Shown: one piece after another, positions 44,126-59,100 of the stretch
Position numbering within the stretch: position 1 is the first letter of the stretch
How the letters are laid out: every line of letters begins with the position of its first letter
Translations under genes and position numbers: made by a program
Notes under the pieces: generated by a model
The model's input: the letters and a program-made list of their open reading frames with translations, nothing else
What the model was told of the DNA's origin: nothing
Databases searched by the model: none
Origin: Owenia fusiformis
Lineage: Eukaryota; Annelida; Polychaeta; Sabellida; Oweniidae
DNA length: 64,000 bases
Reading direction: 5' to 3'
Assembly: GCA_903813345.2 (NCBI GenBank)
Contig: CAIIXF020000008.1
Span: 37,944,867 to 38,008,866, forward strand

Positions 44126-47100
44126 ATGTGGCATGAGGCAAGGCGCCAGGAGAGGAAGATCAGGGGGATGATGGTAGATTATAAAAGACGTGCTGAAAGA
44201 CGTCGTGATTATTATGAACGAATCGTAAGTACATGTACACAGAAAGTTAGGAAATCAATCAAATTTTTGTACACACAATGGATATAAAGCACTAGCATTC
44301 TGCAGTCATCCATGCCTCAAAATGTTCAGTATTTTAATATACAATTCTGGAAAAAGAAATCAATGGATCAATCTATTAAACAAAATATTGATCAATATTA
44401 GATCACAGGGGTTTCACTAGAATTTCTCAAAACATGCTTAATGAGTGAAAACAACAGGCAAAATAAATGGAAATTATAAATTTAACATGAAAAAGTTGAA
44501 AATTTCCAAAAAAGAACAGGCGATTTTGTGAAAACAACCGGCCGGTGAAAATCACCTGTTGCCTGCTGCTAATGAAAACCCTGAGATCTCATAGTTTATA
44601 AGACAATCATGTATATGATATCATTCAACAGCTGATATGCATACTTTGAATATAATGCCAAAATATTTTGGAAAGATGATCCGATTTAATTTATACATTA
44701 TAAAGTTCAATTTCACACAAATATGATGAAATGCATAATATTTAACTGCACGCCATTTAGTGTGGTGCATATTGATTCTTAATCATAGAAGAAATCAGGA
44801 TTCAGAAGACACCCCATCGTTGGAGATATTATAAATTTTCAAATTTTTACTTGTTTTAGAAAGCTGACCCAAGTATTTTTCTCCGGGTATATGGTAGGCC
44901 TGCCAAAATCAACCTTGACCCTGCCGTTGCTATAGCAGCTGAAAGTCCTAAAAGCATGTAAGATATTTTTTAGTTTTAACCTTAGTTGATAGACTAGTTT
45001 TATTTATTTTAAATCGAAACTCCCATGTAGCTGGATAGCAGGCGCTTTTAAGTCCAGTCCTTAATCTTGCCATCAAAATTCTATTAAAAACACTTCTCCA
45101 TACAACTTGAAATTTTTACAGATGCAAGATCACACTAGCGGCAAGATCTCATTAGGTTTTAGGGTTGCTGGGTAAATTACTTGGTGGCCATTTAGATTCT
45201 ATTTATTAAAATTTGCAATATTTATCACTATTGTATCGCTTGTTGTATTAGGATGCCATGGCAGGGGGACACAAGTAACATGATTGACAGGTTTGACGTG
45301 CGATCAAGTTTGGACATAATCCCGGAGTATAAAAGGACACCTTCCCACCAGTCAGAGGAGGAGGAAAAAGAGGAACACCGGTGTAACTATGAGAGATATA
45401 GGACATTGGTCCAGAATGAATATGATGGGGGTATGACTTTAATTCTTGTAAAGCTATGAGAGATATAGGACGTTGGTCCAGAATGAATATGATGGGGGTA
45501 TGACTTTAATTCTTGTAAAGCTATGAGAGATATAGGACGTTGGTCCAGAATGAATATGATGGGGGTATGACTTTTATTCTTGTAAAGCTATGAGAGATAT
45601 AGGACGTTGGTCCAGAATGAATATGATGGGGGTATGACTTTAATTCTTGTAAAGCTATGAGAGATATAGGACGTTGGTCCAGAATGAATATGATGGGGGT
45701 ATGACTTTAATTCTTGTAAAGCTATGAGAGATATAGGACGTTGGTCCAGAATGAATATGATGGGGGTATGACTTTAATTCTTGTAAAACTATGAGAGATA
45801 TAGGACGTTGGTCCAGAATGAATATGATGGGGGTATGACTTTAATTCTTGTAAAGCTATGAGAGATATAGGACGTTGGTCCAGAATGAATATGATGGGGG
45901 TATGACTTTAATTCTTGTAAAACTATGAGAGATATAGGACGTTGGTCCAGAATGAATATGATGGGGGTATGACTTTAATTCTTGTAAAACTGCATCATTT
46001 GCCTAAAAATTATATTTCAATTCACCAATTTTCATTATTTATCATGTTTGATCAATGAGAAGCGGTTCATATGTTTAGGGCGTGTATTATACATCATAGG
46101 AAAGTGTCCAAAAATCATTTAAAGAAATCAAAAAATTGATTTTCTACATTTCTATACAATTTTGTCTGTTAACTATAAGCCTGCTTACTGTATTCCTTTC
46201 TGATTTCACCCTTCCCCACTCTATTTTCAATTTAAAACTTGATAATGGTAAAATTTTCAATAAAAAACTTGATAATGGTAACATTTTCAATTTAAAACTT
46301 GATAATGGTAAAATTTTCAATAAAAAACTTGATAATTGTAACATTTTCAATTTAAAACTTGATAATTGTAACATTTTCAATTTAAAACTTGATAATTGTA
46401 ACATTTTCAATTTAAAACTTGATAATTGTAACATTTTCAATTTAAAACTTGATAATGGTAACATTTTGTGCCCTTTTTGCAGTGACCCAGGAACAGTGGC
46501 TCCATCAACTACATCTTGATGAACAGTTTGGTGCTACAGACATTGATGTTGCTAAAGAGAAAGAAGAAGAAAAGAAAAAGTAAGAGAATTCTACCCCGAG
46601 GGCCTACTAAACCCTTCAAATGTTCTGTACAAAATGTACTTTACCCTGATATCGTATCCTTATCACTGTTCCCTTCAGGCTTTTTGACAGTGTGTAAAAT
46701 TTACTTCTTTTAACACATGGATTTATTAAAAATTGCAATGTGTGTAATGTCCAAAATTGGTCAGATTTCAAAATATGATTTCTTTGAAAAGAAATTTGCT
46801 ACAAAATGTAGTCATCAGTTACCACTTGTTCGAGTCAATGCCAAGTTTCGCTGAATGTTGTTCTGAACAAGTTTTCAGATCGATCTTTAGTCTACAGAAT
46901 GTTAACATTCTTCACAATGCTATAAATATTGTTTGAGATGTTATTTAATATTCAAATAGTTCCCGTTTGTTTCATGAAATATTTTCAGCTCAAATATCTA
47001 GCATATTAGAGAGAGTAGTAGTAGTAGTAGTAGAAAGTATTATGTAAATGTAAAACACCATTATCCTAATGTTAGAGTTTGAAGCAGATAAGTGGAACAC

Positions 47101-50100
47101 CTCCCATGGGAATACCTCCCAAGGAAATACCCCTAAGGGAAACCTCCAAAGAGAATACCTACCAAGGGAATACTCCTAAGGGAAACCTCCAAGGGAATAC
47201 CCCTAAGGGAAAACCTCCAAATAGAATTCTTCCAAAGGGAAAACCCCTAAGGGAAACCTCCAAAGAGAATAACTCCCAAGGGAATACCCCTAAGGGAAAA
47301 CCTCCAAATAGAATACTTCCAAAGGGAAAACCCCTAAGGGAAAACCTCAAAATAGAATACCTCCCAAGGGAATACCCCTCAGGGAAAACCTCCAAAGAGA
47401 ATACCTCCCAAGGGAATACCCCTAAGGGAAAACCTCCAAATAGAATACTTCCAAAGGGAAAACCCCTAAGGGAAAACCTCAAAATAGAATACCTCCCAAG
47501 GGAATACCCCTCAGGGAAAACCTCCAAAGAGAATACGTCCCAAGGGAATACCCATAAGGGAAAACCTCAAAAGAGAATACCTCCCAAGGAAATACCCCCA
47601 AGGATAAGTCTCCAAAGACAATACCTCCCAAGGGAATACCCCTCAGGAGAAGCCTCCAAATAGAATACTTCCCAATGGAATACCCCTAAGGGAAAACCTC
47701 CAAAGACAATACCGTTCAAGGGAAAACCTCCAAAGAGAATACCTTCCAAGGGAATACCCCTAAGGGAAAACCTCCAAAGACAATACCTCCAAAGGGAATA
47801 CCCCTAAGGGAAAACCTCTAAAGAGAATACCTTCCAAGGGAATACCCCTAAGAGAAAACCTCCAAAGAGGTACCTCCCAAGGGAATACCCCCAAGGGAAT
47901 ACCTCACAATTAACACCCTTCAATGGAACTTAAGGTATTAAGTTTTTAATTTGTATTCTGTTTCAGATTAGCAGTTAATAAGGCAGCTATAGGTTTCACT
48001 TATGAAGACAGTACTCCTGTTGAGAAGAAAAAATCTAAGAAAACTGAAAAAGGATTAAAAGATGATTCCGATGAAGAAGAAAGTAGTTCCGGCAGTGACT
48101 CAGATAGTGATTCAGATCTGGAGTTCGACTTAGGTAACTTTTCGTCAAATATTAAAATAAATCAAATTTATGATCTCAACTGGAGGACCATAGGTAGTGG
48201 TCAATGCAACCTGTATATCCACACACCTCTCAAACTTGCTCAATGCAAACACTCTCATTCTCAATTTTGTTATATTTCCCATAGGCTCACATATCAAGAA
48301 AGCCTTGGAATGTAAACAGCTGCTAATTAGAACACTTTTGGCTTCTAGTGGATTAGATTCAGATTAGACAGGTTTTAATGTACTATATCCCTGCCTTTCA
48401 GATATTAATGTTGATGTAGATGAACTCACACAGGACCAAATAGATGTGTTAAACAGCAGTGGGACAATGTTTGGACTGGGTGAAACAGACTATATTGAGT
48501 AAGGATATTTTTTTCACATATCACTTCTTATGTCACCATCAAAAAGTGGTGACATATTATTATGGTGTCCTTTATTTTTTTGACAGTGATCGGCGGTTGG
48601 TGTATAGAATGACTTCAGTTGTTTCCAAAATCATCTCCATGTTTTCAGAAGTTCAGATCTGATTTTATATTTAAGATTTGACCTTCAATGACCTTTTCAA
48701 GATCAAAAAAGGTCAAAAAGGTCTTTTTTCAACTTGCTTCAAAATTGACCATTTTTTTCAAAATCATCTACAAGTTCTCTACATTTCAAATCTGACTATA
48801 GATTTGACCTTCAATGGCATTCTCAAGGTCAAAATAGATTTGACTTTTAATGGCCTCAAGGTCAAAAAGGTCTTTTTTTATCTTGCTTCAACTAGGTGGT
48901 GACATTTTGTCATGTTAATGCCTTGTTATTACATCAAGTTGTCACCAGCTCAAGAGATACTAAATAATTACAATAAAGATTTTTAAATGTTCTGTATATG
49001 GTAATGTCAAGAATTAGTAACATATTGTTGTTATCATTTTTGTGTGGTTGATGTCTGTACCAAATTGTTACACTTGGTAATTGCAAGCAGGTGGTGATAT
49101 TTTGTCATGTTAATTTGTCTGTACCAAATTGTTACACTTGGTAATTGCAAGCAGGTGGTGATATTTTGTCATGTTAATTTGTCTGTACCAAATTGTTACA
49201 CTTGGTAATTGCAAGCAGGTGTTGATATTTTGTCATGTTAATTTGACTGTACCAAATTGTTACACTTGGTAATTGCAAGCAGGTGGTGATATTTTGTCAT
49301 GTTAATTTGACTGTACCAAATTGTTACACTTGGTAATTGCAAGCAGGTGGTGATATTTTGTCATGTTAATTTGTCTGTACCAAATTGTTACACTTGGTAA
49401 TTGCAAGCAGGTGGTGATATTTTGTCATGTTAATTTGTCTGTACCAAATTGTTACACTTGGTAATTGCAAGCAGGTGGTGATATTTTGTCATGTTAATGT
49501 GTGTCTGTAACAACAAATTGTTACACTTGGTAATTGCAAGCAGGTGGTGATATTTTGTCATGTTAATGTGTCCGTACCAAATTGTTACACTTGGTAATTG
49601 CAAGCAGGTAGTGATATTTTGTCATGTTAATGTGTCTGTAACAAATTGTTACACTTGGTAATTGCAAGCAGGTGGTGATATTTTGTCATGTTAATGTGTC
49701 CGTACCAAATTGTTACACTTGGTAATTGCAAGCAGGTGGTGATATTTTGTCATGTTAATGTGTCTGTAACAAATTGTTACACTTGGTAATTGCAAGCAGG
49801 TGGTGATATTTTGTCATGTTAATGTGTCCGTACCAAATTGTTACACTTTGGTAATTGCAAGCAGGTGGTGATATTTTGTCATGTTAATGTGTCTGTACCA
49901 AATTGTTACACTTGGTAATTGCAAGCAGGTGGTGATATTTTGTCATGTTAATTTGTCTGTAACAAATTGTTACACTTGGTAATTGCAAGCAGGTAGTGAT
50001 ATTTTTTCATGTTAATGTGTCTGTAACAAATTGTTACACTTGGTAATTGCAAGCGGGTGGTGATATTTTGTCATGTGAATTTGTCTGTAACAAATTGTTA

Positions 50101-53100
50101 CACTTGGTAATTGCAAGCAGGTAGTGATATTTTGTCATGTTAATGTGTCTGTACCAAATTGTTACACTTGGTAATTGCAAGCAGGTAGTGATATTTTGTC
50201 ATGTGAATTTGTCTGTAACAAATTGTTACACTTGGTAATTGCAAGCAGGTGGTGATATTTTGTCATGTTAATGTGTCCGTACCAAATTGTTACACTTGGT
50301 AATTGCAAGCAGGTGGTGATATTTTGTCATGTTAATGTGTCTGTAACAAATTGTTACACTTGGTAATTGCAAGCAGGTGGTGATATTTTGTCATGTTAAT
50401 GTGTCCGTACCAAATTGTTACACTTTGGTAATTGCAAGCAGGTGGTGATATTTTGTCATGTTAATGTGTCTGTACCAAATTGTTACACTTGGTAATTGCA
50501 AGCAGGTGGTGATATTTTGTCATGTTAATGTGTCTGTACCAAATTGTTACACTTGGTAATTGCAAGCAGGTGGTGATATTTTGTCATGTTAATTTGTCTG
50601 TAACAAATTGTTACACTTGGTAATTGCAAGCAGGTAGTGATATTTTTTCATGTTAATGTGTCTGTAACAAATTGTTACACTTGGTAATTGCAAGCGGGTG
50701 GTGATATTTTGTCATGTGAATTTGTCTGTAACAAATTGTTACACTTGGTAATTGCAAGCAGGTAGTGATATTTTGTCATGTTAATGTGTCTGTACCAAAT
50801 TGTTACACTTGGTAATTGCAAGCAGGTAGTGATATTTTGTCATGTTAATGTGTCTGTAACAAATTGTTACACTTGGTAATTGCAAGCGGGTGGTGATATT
50901 TTGTCATGTGAATTTGTCTGTAACAAATTGTTACACTTGGTAATTGCAAGCAGGTGGTGATATTTTGTCATGTTAATGTGTCTGTAACAAATTGTTACAC
51001 TTGGTAATTGCAAGCGGGTGGTGATATTTTGTCATGTTAATGTGTCTGTAACAAATTGTTACACTTGGTAATTGCAAGCGGGTGGTGATATTTTGTCATG
51101 TGAATTTGTCTGTAACAAATTGTTACACTTGGTAATTGCAAGCAGGTGGTGATATTTTGTCATGTTAATTTGTCTGTACCAAATTGTTACACTTGGTAAT
51201 TGCAAGCAGGTGGTGATATTTTGTCATGTTAATGTGTGTCTGTAACAACAAATTGTTACACTTGGTAATTGCAAGCAGGTGGTGATATTTTGTCATGTGA
51301 ATTTGTCTGTAACAAATTGTTACACTTGGTAATTGCAAGCAGGTGGTGATATTTTGTCATGTTAATGTGTCTGTACCAAATTGTTACACTTGGTAATTGC
51401 AAGCAGGTGGTGATATTTTGTCATGTTAATGTGTCTGTAACAAATTGTTACACTTGGTAATTGCAAGCAGGTAGTGATATTTTGTCATGTTAATGTGAAT
51501 TTTATGTCCACTGTCAACCTTAAACTTAAGAGATAGAATCAGGTTTATATTGTTTCATATTCAATCCAATGAAAAAGTAAGATCAAATTGAAATAACCCA
51601 ATTTGGAGTAAAGGAGTGAAAACTGAACAGAACTAAAAAGTTCTAAATAGATTTTTAAATGGGTGCAAACTTGCTCATTGAATACTAGTAAGCATGGAGA
51701 CTTGAGAGAATGAAATGTAATTATTTTTAATTCATAATTTTATTTTAAATGTATGCGATTTGTTTTTCAGTTTCCTTAAAAAAGACAAAAGGGACACAGA
51801 AGAATTTAAATTGGCAAAAATGGTGGAAGAAGAAAAGGCTCAATTTTCAGTGAGTATTCATTTTGGATCATTGAGAATTTAATCTAATTGGAACACAATT
51901 CCATCTAATTGATCAAGGATACATTAAGATACTAAAACTAATACCAGCATCAATTCTGTGATAATTATTTAATTTTTTTAGATGCAAAAATGTAGTCATT
52001 AGTGGCTATCTTGACGAAATCAACTGAATATCAGCTCCAGTAGGAGCTTTATTTGAATAATTTGAGTTTGTTGGCTTGCTAGTCTTTATTAACAGCTCTA
52101 TTATAACCATAATCATATTTGAGATAAAAGTTAAAACGAGCCTCTATTATTTTGCCAACTAAGTCATTCAATGAATAATCCATGGATTTCTTCATTTTTA
52201 GGGTCGCAAGTCACGACGGGAAAGGAGAGCTTATAAGGAAAAACAGTTAATGAACAGAAAGTTCAGTCCACCAAGGTAAAACAAGTTTGCGAATGTGATT
52301 GAAGCAAGCAAAAACAAAAATATTATTTAAAAGTAGATTAATTTGCAAATACCTTATCTATAATCTGTTACCCATTGACCATATTTTTGCTTATGATTTC
52401 ACTCAGTATGTGCAACTAGTGAATAGAAAATAAAATAACCCAGAATTCAAAGATTAACTTAGAGGTTCATCTTTACTAAAAAAGTTTCATCTATGAATTA
52501 TGGGATAATCTTGCCTCTTAAGTGTGTCAATATGGTAATATGTAAAATGAAAGTTCTTTGCATTGCATTTTAAACTTCATGTATATTTTGATCCCATTCT
52601 TTTTCATGCTATTTTGTATATTCAAAACATGAGGTTGAAATTATAACTAGATTATTTATTCTGTCTTCAGTTATGCTGCCCGTGACAGCCCAGAATACAA
52701 ACCATACAACAAGTAAGTTGCACATTATGCACTAGTGCCCTCCTGAATACAAACCATACAACAAGTAAGTTGCACATTATGCACTAGTGCCCTCCTGAAT
52801 ACAAACCATACAACAAGTAAGTTGCACATTATGCACTAGTGCCCTCCTGAATACAAACCATACAACAAGTAAGTTGCACATTATGCACTAGTGCCCTCCT
52901 GAATACAAACCATACAACAAGTAAGTTGCACATTATGCACTAGTGCCCTCCTGAATACAAACCATACAACAAGTAAGTTGCACATTATGCACTAGTGCCC
53001 TCCTGAATACAAACCATACAACAAGTAAGTTGCACATAATGCACTAGTGCCCTCCTGAATACAAACCATACAACAAGTAAGTTGCACATTATGCACTAGT

Positions 53101-56100
53101 GCCCTCCTGAATACAAACCATACAACAAGTAAGTTGCACATTATGCACTAGTGCCCTCCTGAATACAAACCATACAACAAGTAAGTTGCACATTATGCAC
53201 TAGTGCCCTCCTGAATACAAACCATACAACAAGTAAGTTGCACATTATGCACTAGTGCCCTCCTGAATACAAACCATACAACAAGTAAGTTGCACATTAT
53301 GCACAAGTGCCCTCCAGAGTTCACTACTATGGTTAATAATAAAAACATGATGGCCACTAATATTGGCATTCAAGCTATTGCCCAATAGGCAACTTGTTTT
53401 TCCAAGTCCACGGCCAAGAGTAAAAAGTGATTGCCCAATTTAACATATTGGCATTGGGTCCATTGCCCAATAGGCAACTCATTTTGCCCCATTTTGTAAT
53501 TAAACTGTCAGTTGTAAAAAGTTTGAAGTATTTGCTATATTCCCTTTTTACGAAAATAAGAATCAAATCAAATATAAAGCATTTCATAAAAGTGAAATTC
53601 TTAATGGTGTGCAGAACGATATTGATAGAATTTTTCAAAATGCAACCCTATAAGGGATTGTTGTAAGCGAAAGTGACAACATTCATATTTTTACTTGTTT
53701 TTTCTAGACGTGCCTCGAAGTCACGTTCCCGATCCCGTTCTTACTCACCTCCGAGGGCCAATCCGGTTTACATTACAAGCTTTGGGCATGACAGCGACGG
53801 AGAAGGCGGGGGCATCATGCAGGGGCCGTGTCTTCCTAACCAAATAATGCCAGTCGGTCCACAGCTGCCAAATGTTGGACCACAGCTGCCGAAAGTTGAA
53901 CCTCAGCTGCCGTCTTCTGCTCAAGGACCGTCACTTCCAGAAAATAATCCAATCAGATCCCGGTCGGTGCTCAATATTTTCCCTATTTTACGTCTAAATT
54001 GGAAGCTTATGTACAAAATGTTACTAGGTGCGGGGTGATTGAAAAGTATTGAGAAATGTTTTCTAAATATTCTCCAAAACATTGATTGAACGTGTGTTTA
54101 CAAAGAGTCACATTGTGAAAAACAGTATACATTACAAATGTGGTGTAACTCATTTGGTATAAAATGCCAACACGAACACACCTAATTGATAGACAGGAGT
54201 TGAATAAAAACAATAACAGAGAATACAGACATTTTCTGAGAACTTATCGATCAGCCCTTGTACAATATGAAGTTATTCACTATAACTATAAATTGATCCC
54301 CGATGACAGCAAAGAAGCAGGTTTGTAACATGGCATTGAGATTATGCAATTGTGTTAAAGACAGCCAATAGATGGCGAGCTGTGTTGAATTGGCACTATT
54401 ATGTAAAAATCACTTAATAATTTCAAAAAGTCATCATGTTGAATTTTCAAACATGTAGTAGACGGAGAAAAATTTAAAGTAGTAAGTATTGTGTAATTGA
54501 AGTTTTAATACAGTAATATTTACACACAAATCAATGGAACAGATTTGAAGAACACTTTTAACTGTTATTTTGTGGACTGCCATCTGATAAGTCTCCAATG
54601 ATTCAACTTCTTCAGGTCTTGCATAGAAAATATTGGTTTGTCCAGATTAACACTATCTCGCTTTAGGGCCTCTGAAAACTTATCATCTTCTGCAATAAAG
54701 GCCATCGTTGAATCGGTTTTAAACCTGGTAGACATGTTCAAGTTCAAAACAACCAGGTAACTCATTCAAGTAGGTTTGCCTAAATTACAGAGTAAGATAT
54801 ATCAATTCTTCACTTGATTTATTTGATGTTTAATATTTCTTATAGGTTATCTAGAAGTAGGTCGAGAAATAGATCAAGATCTAGAAGTTGGAGTTCAAGG
54901 TCATCTTCAAGGTCAAGAAGTAGGTCAAGGTCATATAGCAGCAGATCAAGGTCAAGGTCATACAGCAGGTCACGAAGTAGATCACGAAACAGGTGAGAAA
55001 TGAAGGGTCATTTTTGAATGGCTAGAACAGCCAACCATGTTAATTTAATACATTAGCCATATAACATACGATAGACAAGATGTAATTTTATGAATGATAA
55101 CTAAATATTCTGTCATTTATATATTGTGTTCTTTAATAGCTTTTTACTTTTTTCATTTGCTAAGATTAGAATTTCCAATGTATTCTGAGTAATGACATAT
55201 CCATGTGCATAGTAGAAATGTGGTGTGAATCTCATTCAATTTAGGTCAAGGTCATATCGGAGAAGTCACAGTCGAAGTAGAACCGGAAGGTCAAGATCCC
55301 GAGACAGGTATCGAAGGTCAAGATCGAGGGACAGATATCGTTATTCTAGGTCAAGGTCAAGATCAAGGTATGTATGTTATCAGTTTTTTCTTTAAAACAT
55401 TAAGCAAAGCCTCAGTAGGCTTTAGCTGTAGTAAACACAATTTTAATATTGGTTTTGGTATGTGAGGCCATGTAATACTGTCACTGCTAATTTGATAAGG
55501 TTACTTTTATAACCATTCAGTTGAGAAAAGAGTTTTGGACATTTTTAGCCAGAATTATGAAGTAATATAATATTTTGTATTCAGTATAAGTGATGAGTCA
55601 ATCAGACAAGGTTTTCAAAAAAACTCTATTATAGTTAATATGTGAATATTTGTTTCATTTCATACGGTTATACATTTTGACAATGTCTGATGAATAGGAA
55701 AACATTGAAATTTACAGAAGCAGAGAGAAGAAAGTACCAATAAAGCGCTATCGTCGTCCAAGTCTATCCAGCGGAAGTGACAATGAGGTGGAGGTGTCAA
55801 GCTACAGAGATCGCCAGTTGAAGACTAATACAGACATTTCAAAGTCAAAGTATGATATAATTATTTCTATGTGCAAACGAATAATTTGAAGCAAAGCTGA
55901 TCTTTTTGATTGCTTGTAGGTCATATGTCTCATAACAAACGTTTTGAATATTGTAAATTAGAAACATGTAAATGACAGTTGCAGCTTTGTATTTTTCACA
56001 TCAGACAAAGATATTAAAAAGTTAGTGACACGGTTATCTAATAGCTAAGATGAGGGTTTTTGAAATAATCAAAACCTGACCAAATCTAAACTTGAATCCA

Positions 56101-59100
56101 ATAGTTTTTTACTATGAAACAATAATATTTTTAAGAAAACGTGTAATATACATCACCATTTTTGTTTGCTTTATTTTCCAGGCCAAGCTATGGTTCTACA
56201 TTGGGTATTAAACGAGAAACATCTGACAAAGTCAGTAAGACATTATCCTCTCTTTCCAAGATTTTTTCTGAAATTGTTAGAAAATGATTCAAAATTTGGG
56301 TTAGAATTTTTGTTAAGAAAAGAATTCAAGATTTGTAGAGTTTCCTTGATTGATTTATTTTTTATTTGATAATATTATCACCAATTTACCAATATACACA
56401 TTTTTGGGGGTTTGATACAACAGAAATTGAATAAATTCAGGTCCTGGATCTAAATAGTAAACTGTTTGAAAACAACACAATATGTCCAAAAATTAGTTTA
56501 ATTCTATCTCATTGAATTGATTATATACTTTTTTTGCTCAGAAATCTCTGATACATTGTAATTGTTTGTCTAAAGCCCTGTATACTCTGGCAATTGAAAT
56601 GCTTGTTTGAAATGGTTGAAATGAAAATGAACTTGAAAATCGCTCAGGTGAATTGATTGAAATGCTTGAAAGGACAAAACAAGCTCAAGCAGCGAAACCG
56701 CAATTTCATTTTCTAAGGCGTATTGATCAAAACACCTGAAATGCTGGAAATGATTCAAGATTGAGACAGTTGAACTAATTCACTCAAATGCTTTGTTTGG
56801 GTATATCAAAATTGCACCATTCATTCTCTAACTATTAAGATATTTATTGAGCATTAAATAACCTCAATATGATCCCTAATGTTAATTTACACATACATGT
56901 ATTTGTGTTTTTCTCAATAGCCTTTGAGTTAACAATGTTAAGCCTATGACTGCCTATGTGTTTTATCATCATTTTGCATAACACATTTTCATGAAATGGA
57001 AGGTATGGGTGATATCATTTTAGTCAGTTTAAGTCAGTTTAACTATGTTTTTCACATGAATGTTACTCTTGACAGGAAAACTTGTATTGAATTTATACAT
57101 TGTATAGTGTAATGATTGCTCAATTATCAATTATTATTGAGTCCATTCATAGATGGCGCTTTGAAATGGAATCATGGGAAAAAGCACATGTGTGTCATAT
57201 AATAATGGGAAGTACACACTTAAAATCCCCATTGGCCACCATTATAACCTTTACTGACATATCTCTCTCTCTCTCAAGATTTCAGAAAGTTAATGACATA
57301 TACCATGTTGTTGAACAATATGTCCCCTACCAGTGATAAAAATGTGAAAAAGATTTAGTCATAAAAATCAAAACTTCTAACCTGTTTTTCCCGCCATCTA
57401 TTCAAATTTCTTAGAATTTGGCGTATGAATCTGGTCAAACAGTACATGTGATCAAGTTCAAATATTTTTATTACATGCTTATTTTTAACAATTATTTTTA
57501 TCATAGTACATACCTAACATGTCAACAATTCAACATGCATCACTGCCACATTTTCACTCAAGATGGCGCTGCTACAGAGTACTTTCGGGGACTATATTCC
57601 CAGTTTTAAATACAGATTTTTTGTCCCCTCCATATAGCGGAGGGATATAACTGTGTACTTAGGCCTAAGGCTAAAAATATATTCCACCATTGATTTAGAC
57701 TGAAATGATGTCTAAGTTAGTTATTGACAAAACTTGTACATATTAGGACTCCAAACTTAACATATTTGTTTCATGGTTTCCTGTTTTCACTTCACTTGGA
57801 AATCAATATTATTTTCACAAAGATTCAGTGAGATATTGATAAGGAAAGTAATGTAATGAAAAAAAAATAATCAAATTTAGGGAGTGAGGATTCATAGCAA
57901 TTATTGTTTGTTTTTAATAAAAGTTCTAACTTCTGATCCAAAAATCAAGTTTAGTACAATTTATAGGGGAATAGAGGGTCTCATTATGAAATATTCTTAA
58001 GTTTTAGTTCCTTTTAGTATAGGTTTAACACAATTCTCCTTTTCGCGGTTCGCTCTTTGAATCAGAACGTTCGCAAATATGCACTGAAAAAGCACTCAAA
58101 AAGGACAAAATTTGATTGGTCAATATTTTCCCACTATGCATTTCGCGTAGCTATTTGCGTGACACGAAAGTTCTAAATCAAACTAATTACTCAATTTTGT
58201 TTTTACACCCGCACGCTAAATAAAACAATGACACCATCGTAAGTATTCTTCTTTGTCATTGCTTTAATAGCCAGTATACCGAGTTTAATCAATAAAAGAT
58301 TGTACAATGAACAACAAAATTCGGAAACGAGTACTATAGATTTGCTTTCGGACCACTGAACAGATTGACCTATATAATAGCGACGCGTCTTCTTTGGTCT
58401 ACTGCTCAGTTGTTTGTGGGTTTTCAACGTAACTCTATAATGTAATTTTAAGATGAATACTTTTATTCAGTTGTTGCATCGATGTCGCAGTTTGTAGTGC
58501 GGTAAGATTGGCATGAAAGTATTGAAAGTCGAATGGAATTGTTTTTTCCAATATGGCGACTATACTACTGATCACGTGACCTTCTCTTCCGGAATATTTT
58601 CTCACTTTTCAATCATCGTTTTCACCACGCTATGAATTAATACAATGAAAAAAATAGCTGTTATATTAAGATTAATGAGAGATCAATCGTTTCTAATAAT
58701 TTTTTCTGTACTCTCGTACGGGAATATGAACGAATATATCGTTTGAAAAATAGGTGTGAAAATCCCCATGTTAAACCTACGAGGGAAAATAAGGAAGTAT
58801 AAATTTGTTCCTCCGCGAACTGCATCATGGGAAATATTTTGCCCTTATAAGGAAAGATTTTCGCGTCTTCTCTTTTGAAGAGGGAACAACGATTTCGAGA
58901 ATTAGATATTGTACATAAGTTTTTGGAGACATAATGATTTCTAGCTGTTTTCAGGGTGCCAAGCTGACACATGCAGAGAAACTGAAACGTAAAATGCAGG
59001 CGGCTTTAAACAAACAATGTAAGTATATTTATTGCTTTACGGCACCTGAAAAGGGAACAGTATTGTTGTAAATTTGACGGGGGATGGTATCTCACTTTTT

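Noticed and set aside
46144..46519. Open frames on both strands in the 30-bp array
   Set aside because: They are products of a repeat whose unit is a multiple of 3, lying in a CLASRP intron.
47079..47749. Proline/lysine-rich and Gly/Phe-rich open frames
   Set aside because: They are artefacts of the 15-bp minisatellite in CLASRP intron 4.
49053..51496. CRISPR-like array
   Set aside because: The repeat fills the whole unit, there are no unique spacers or cas genes, and the setting is an animal intron.
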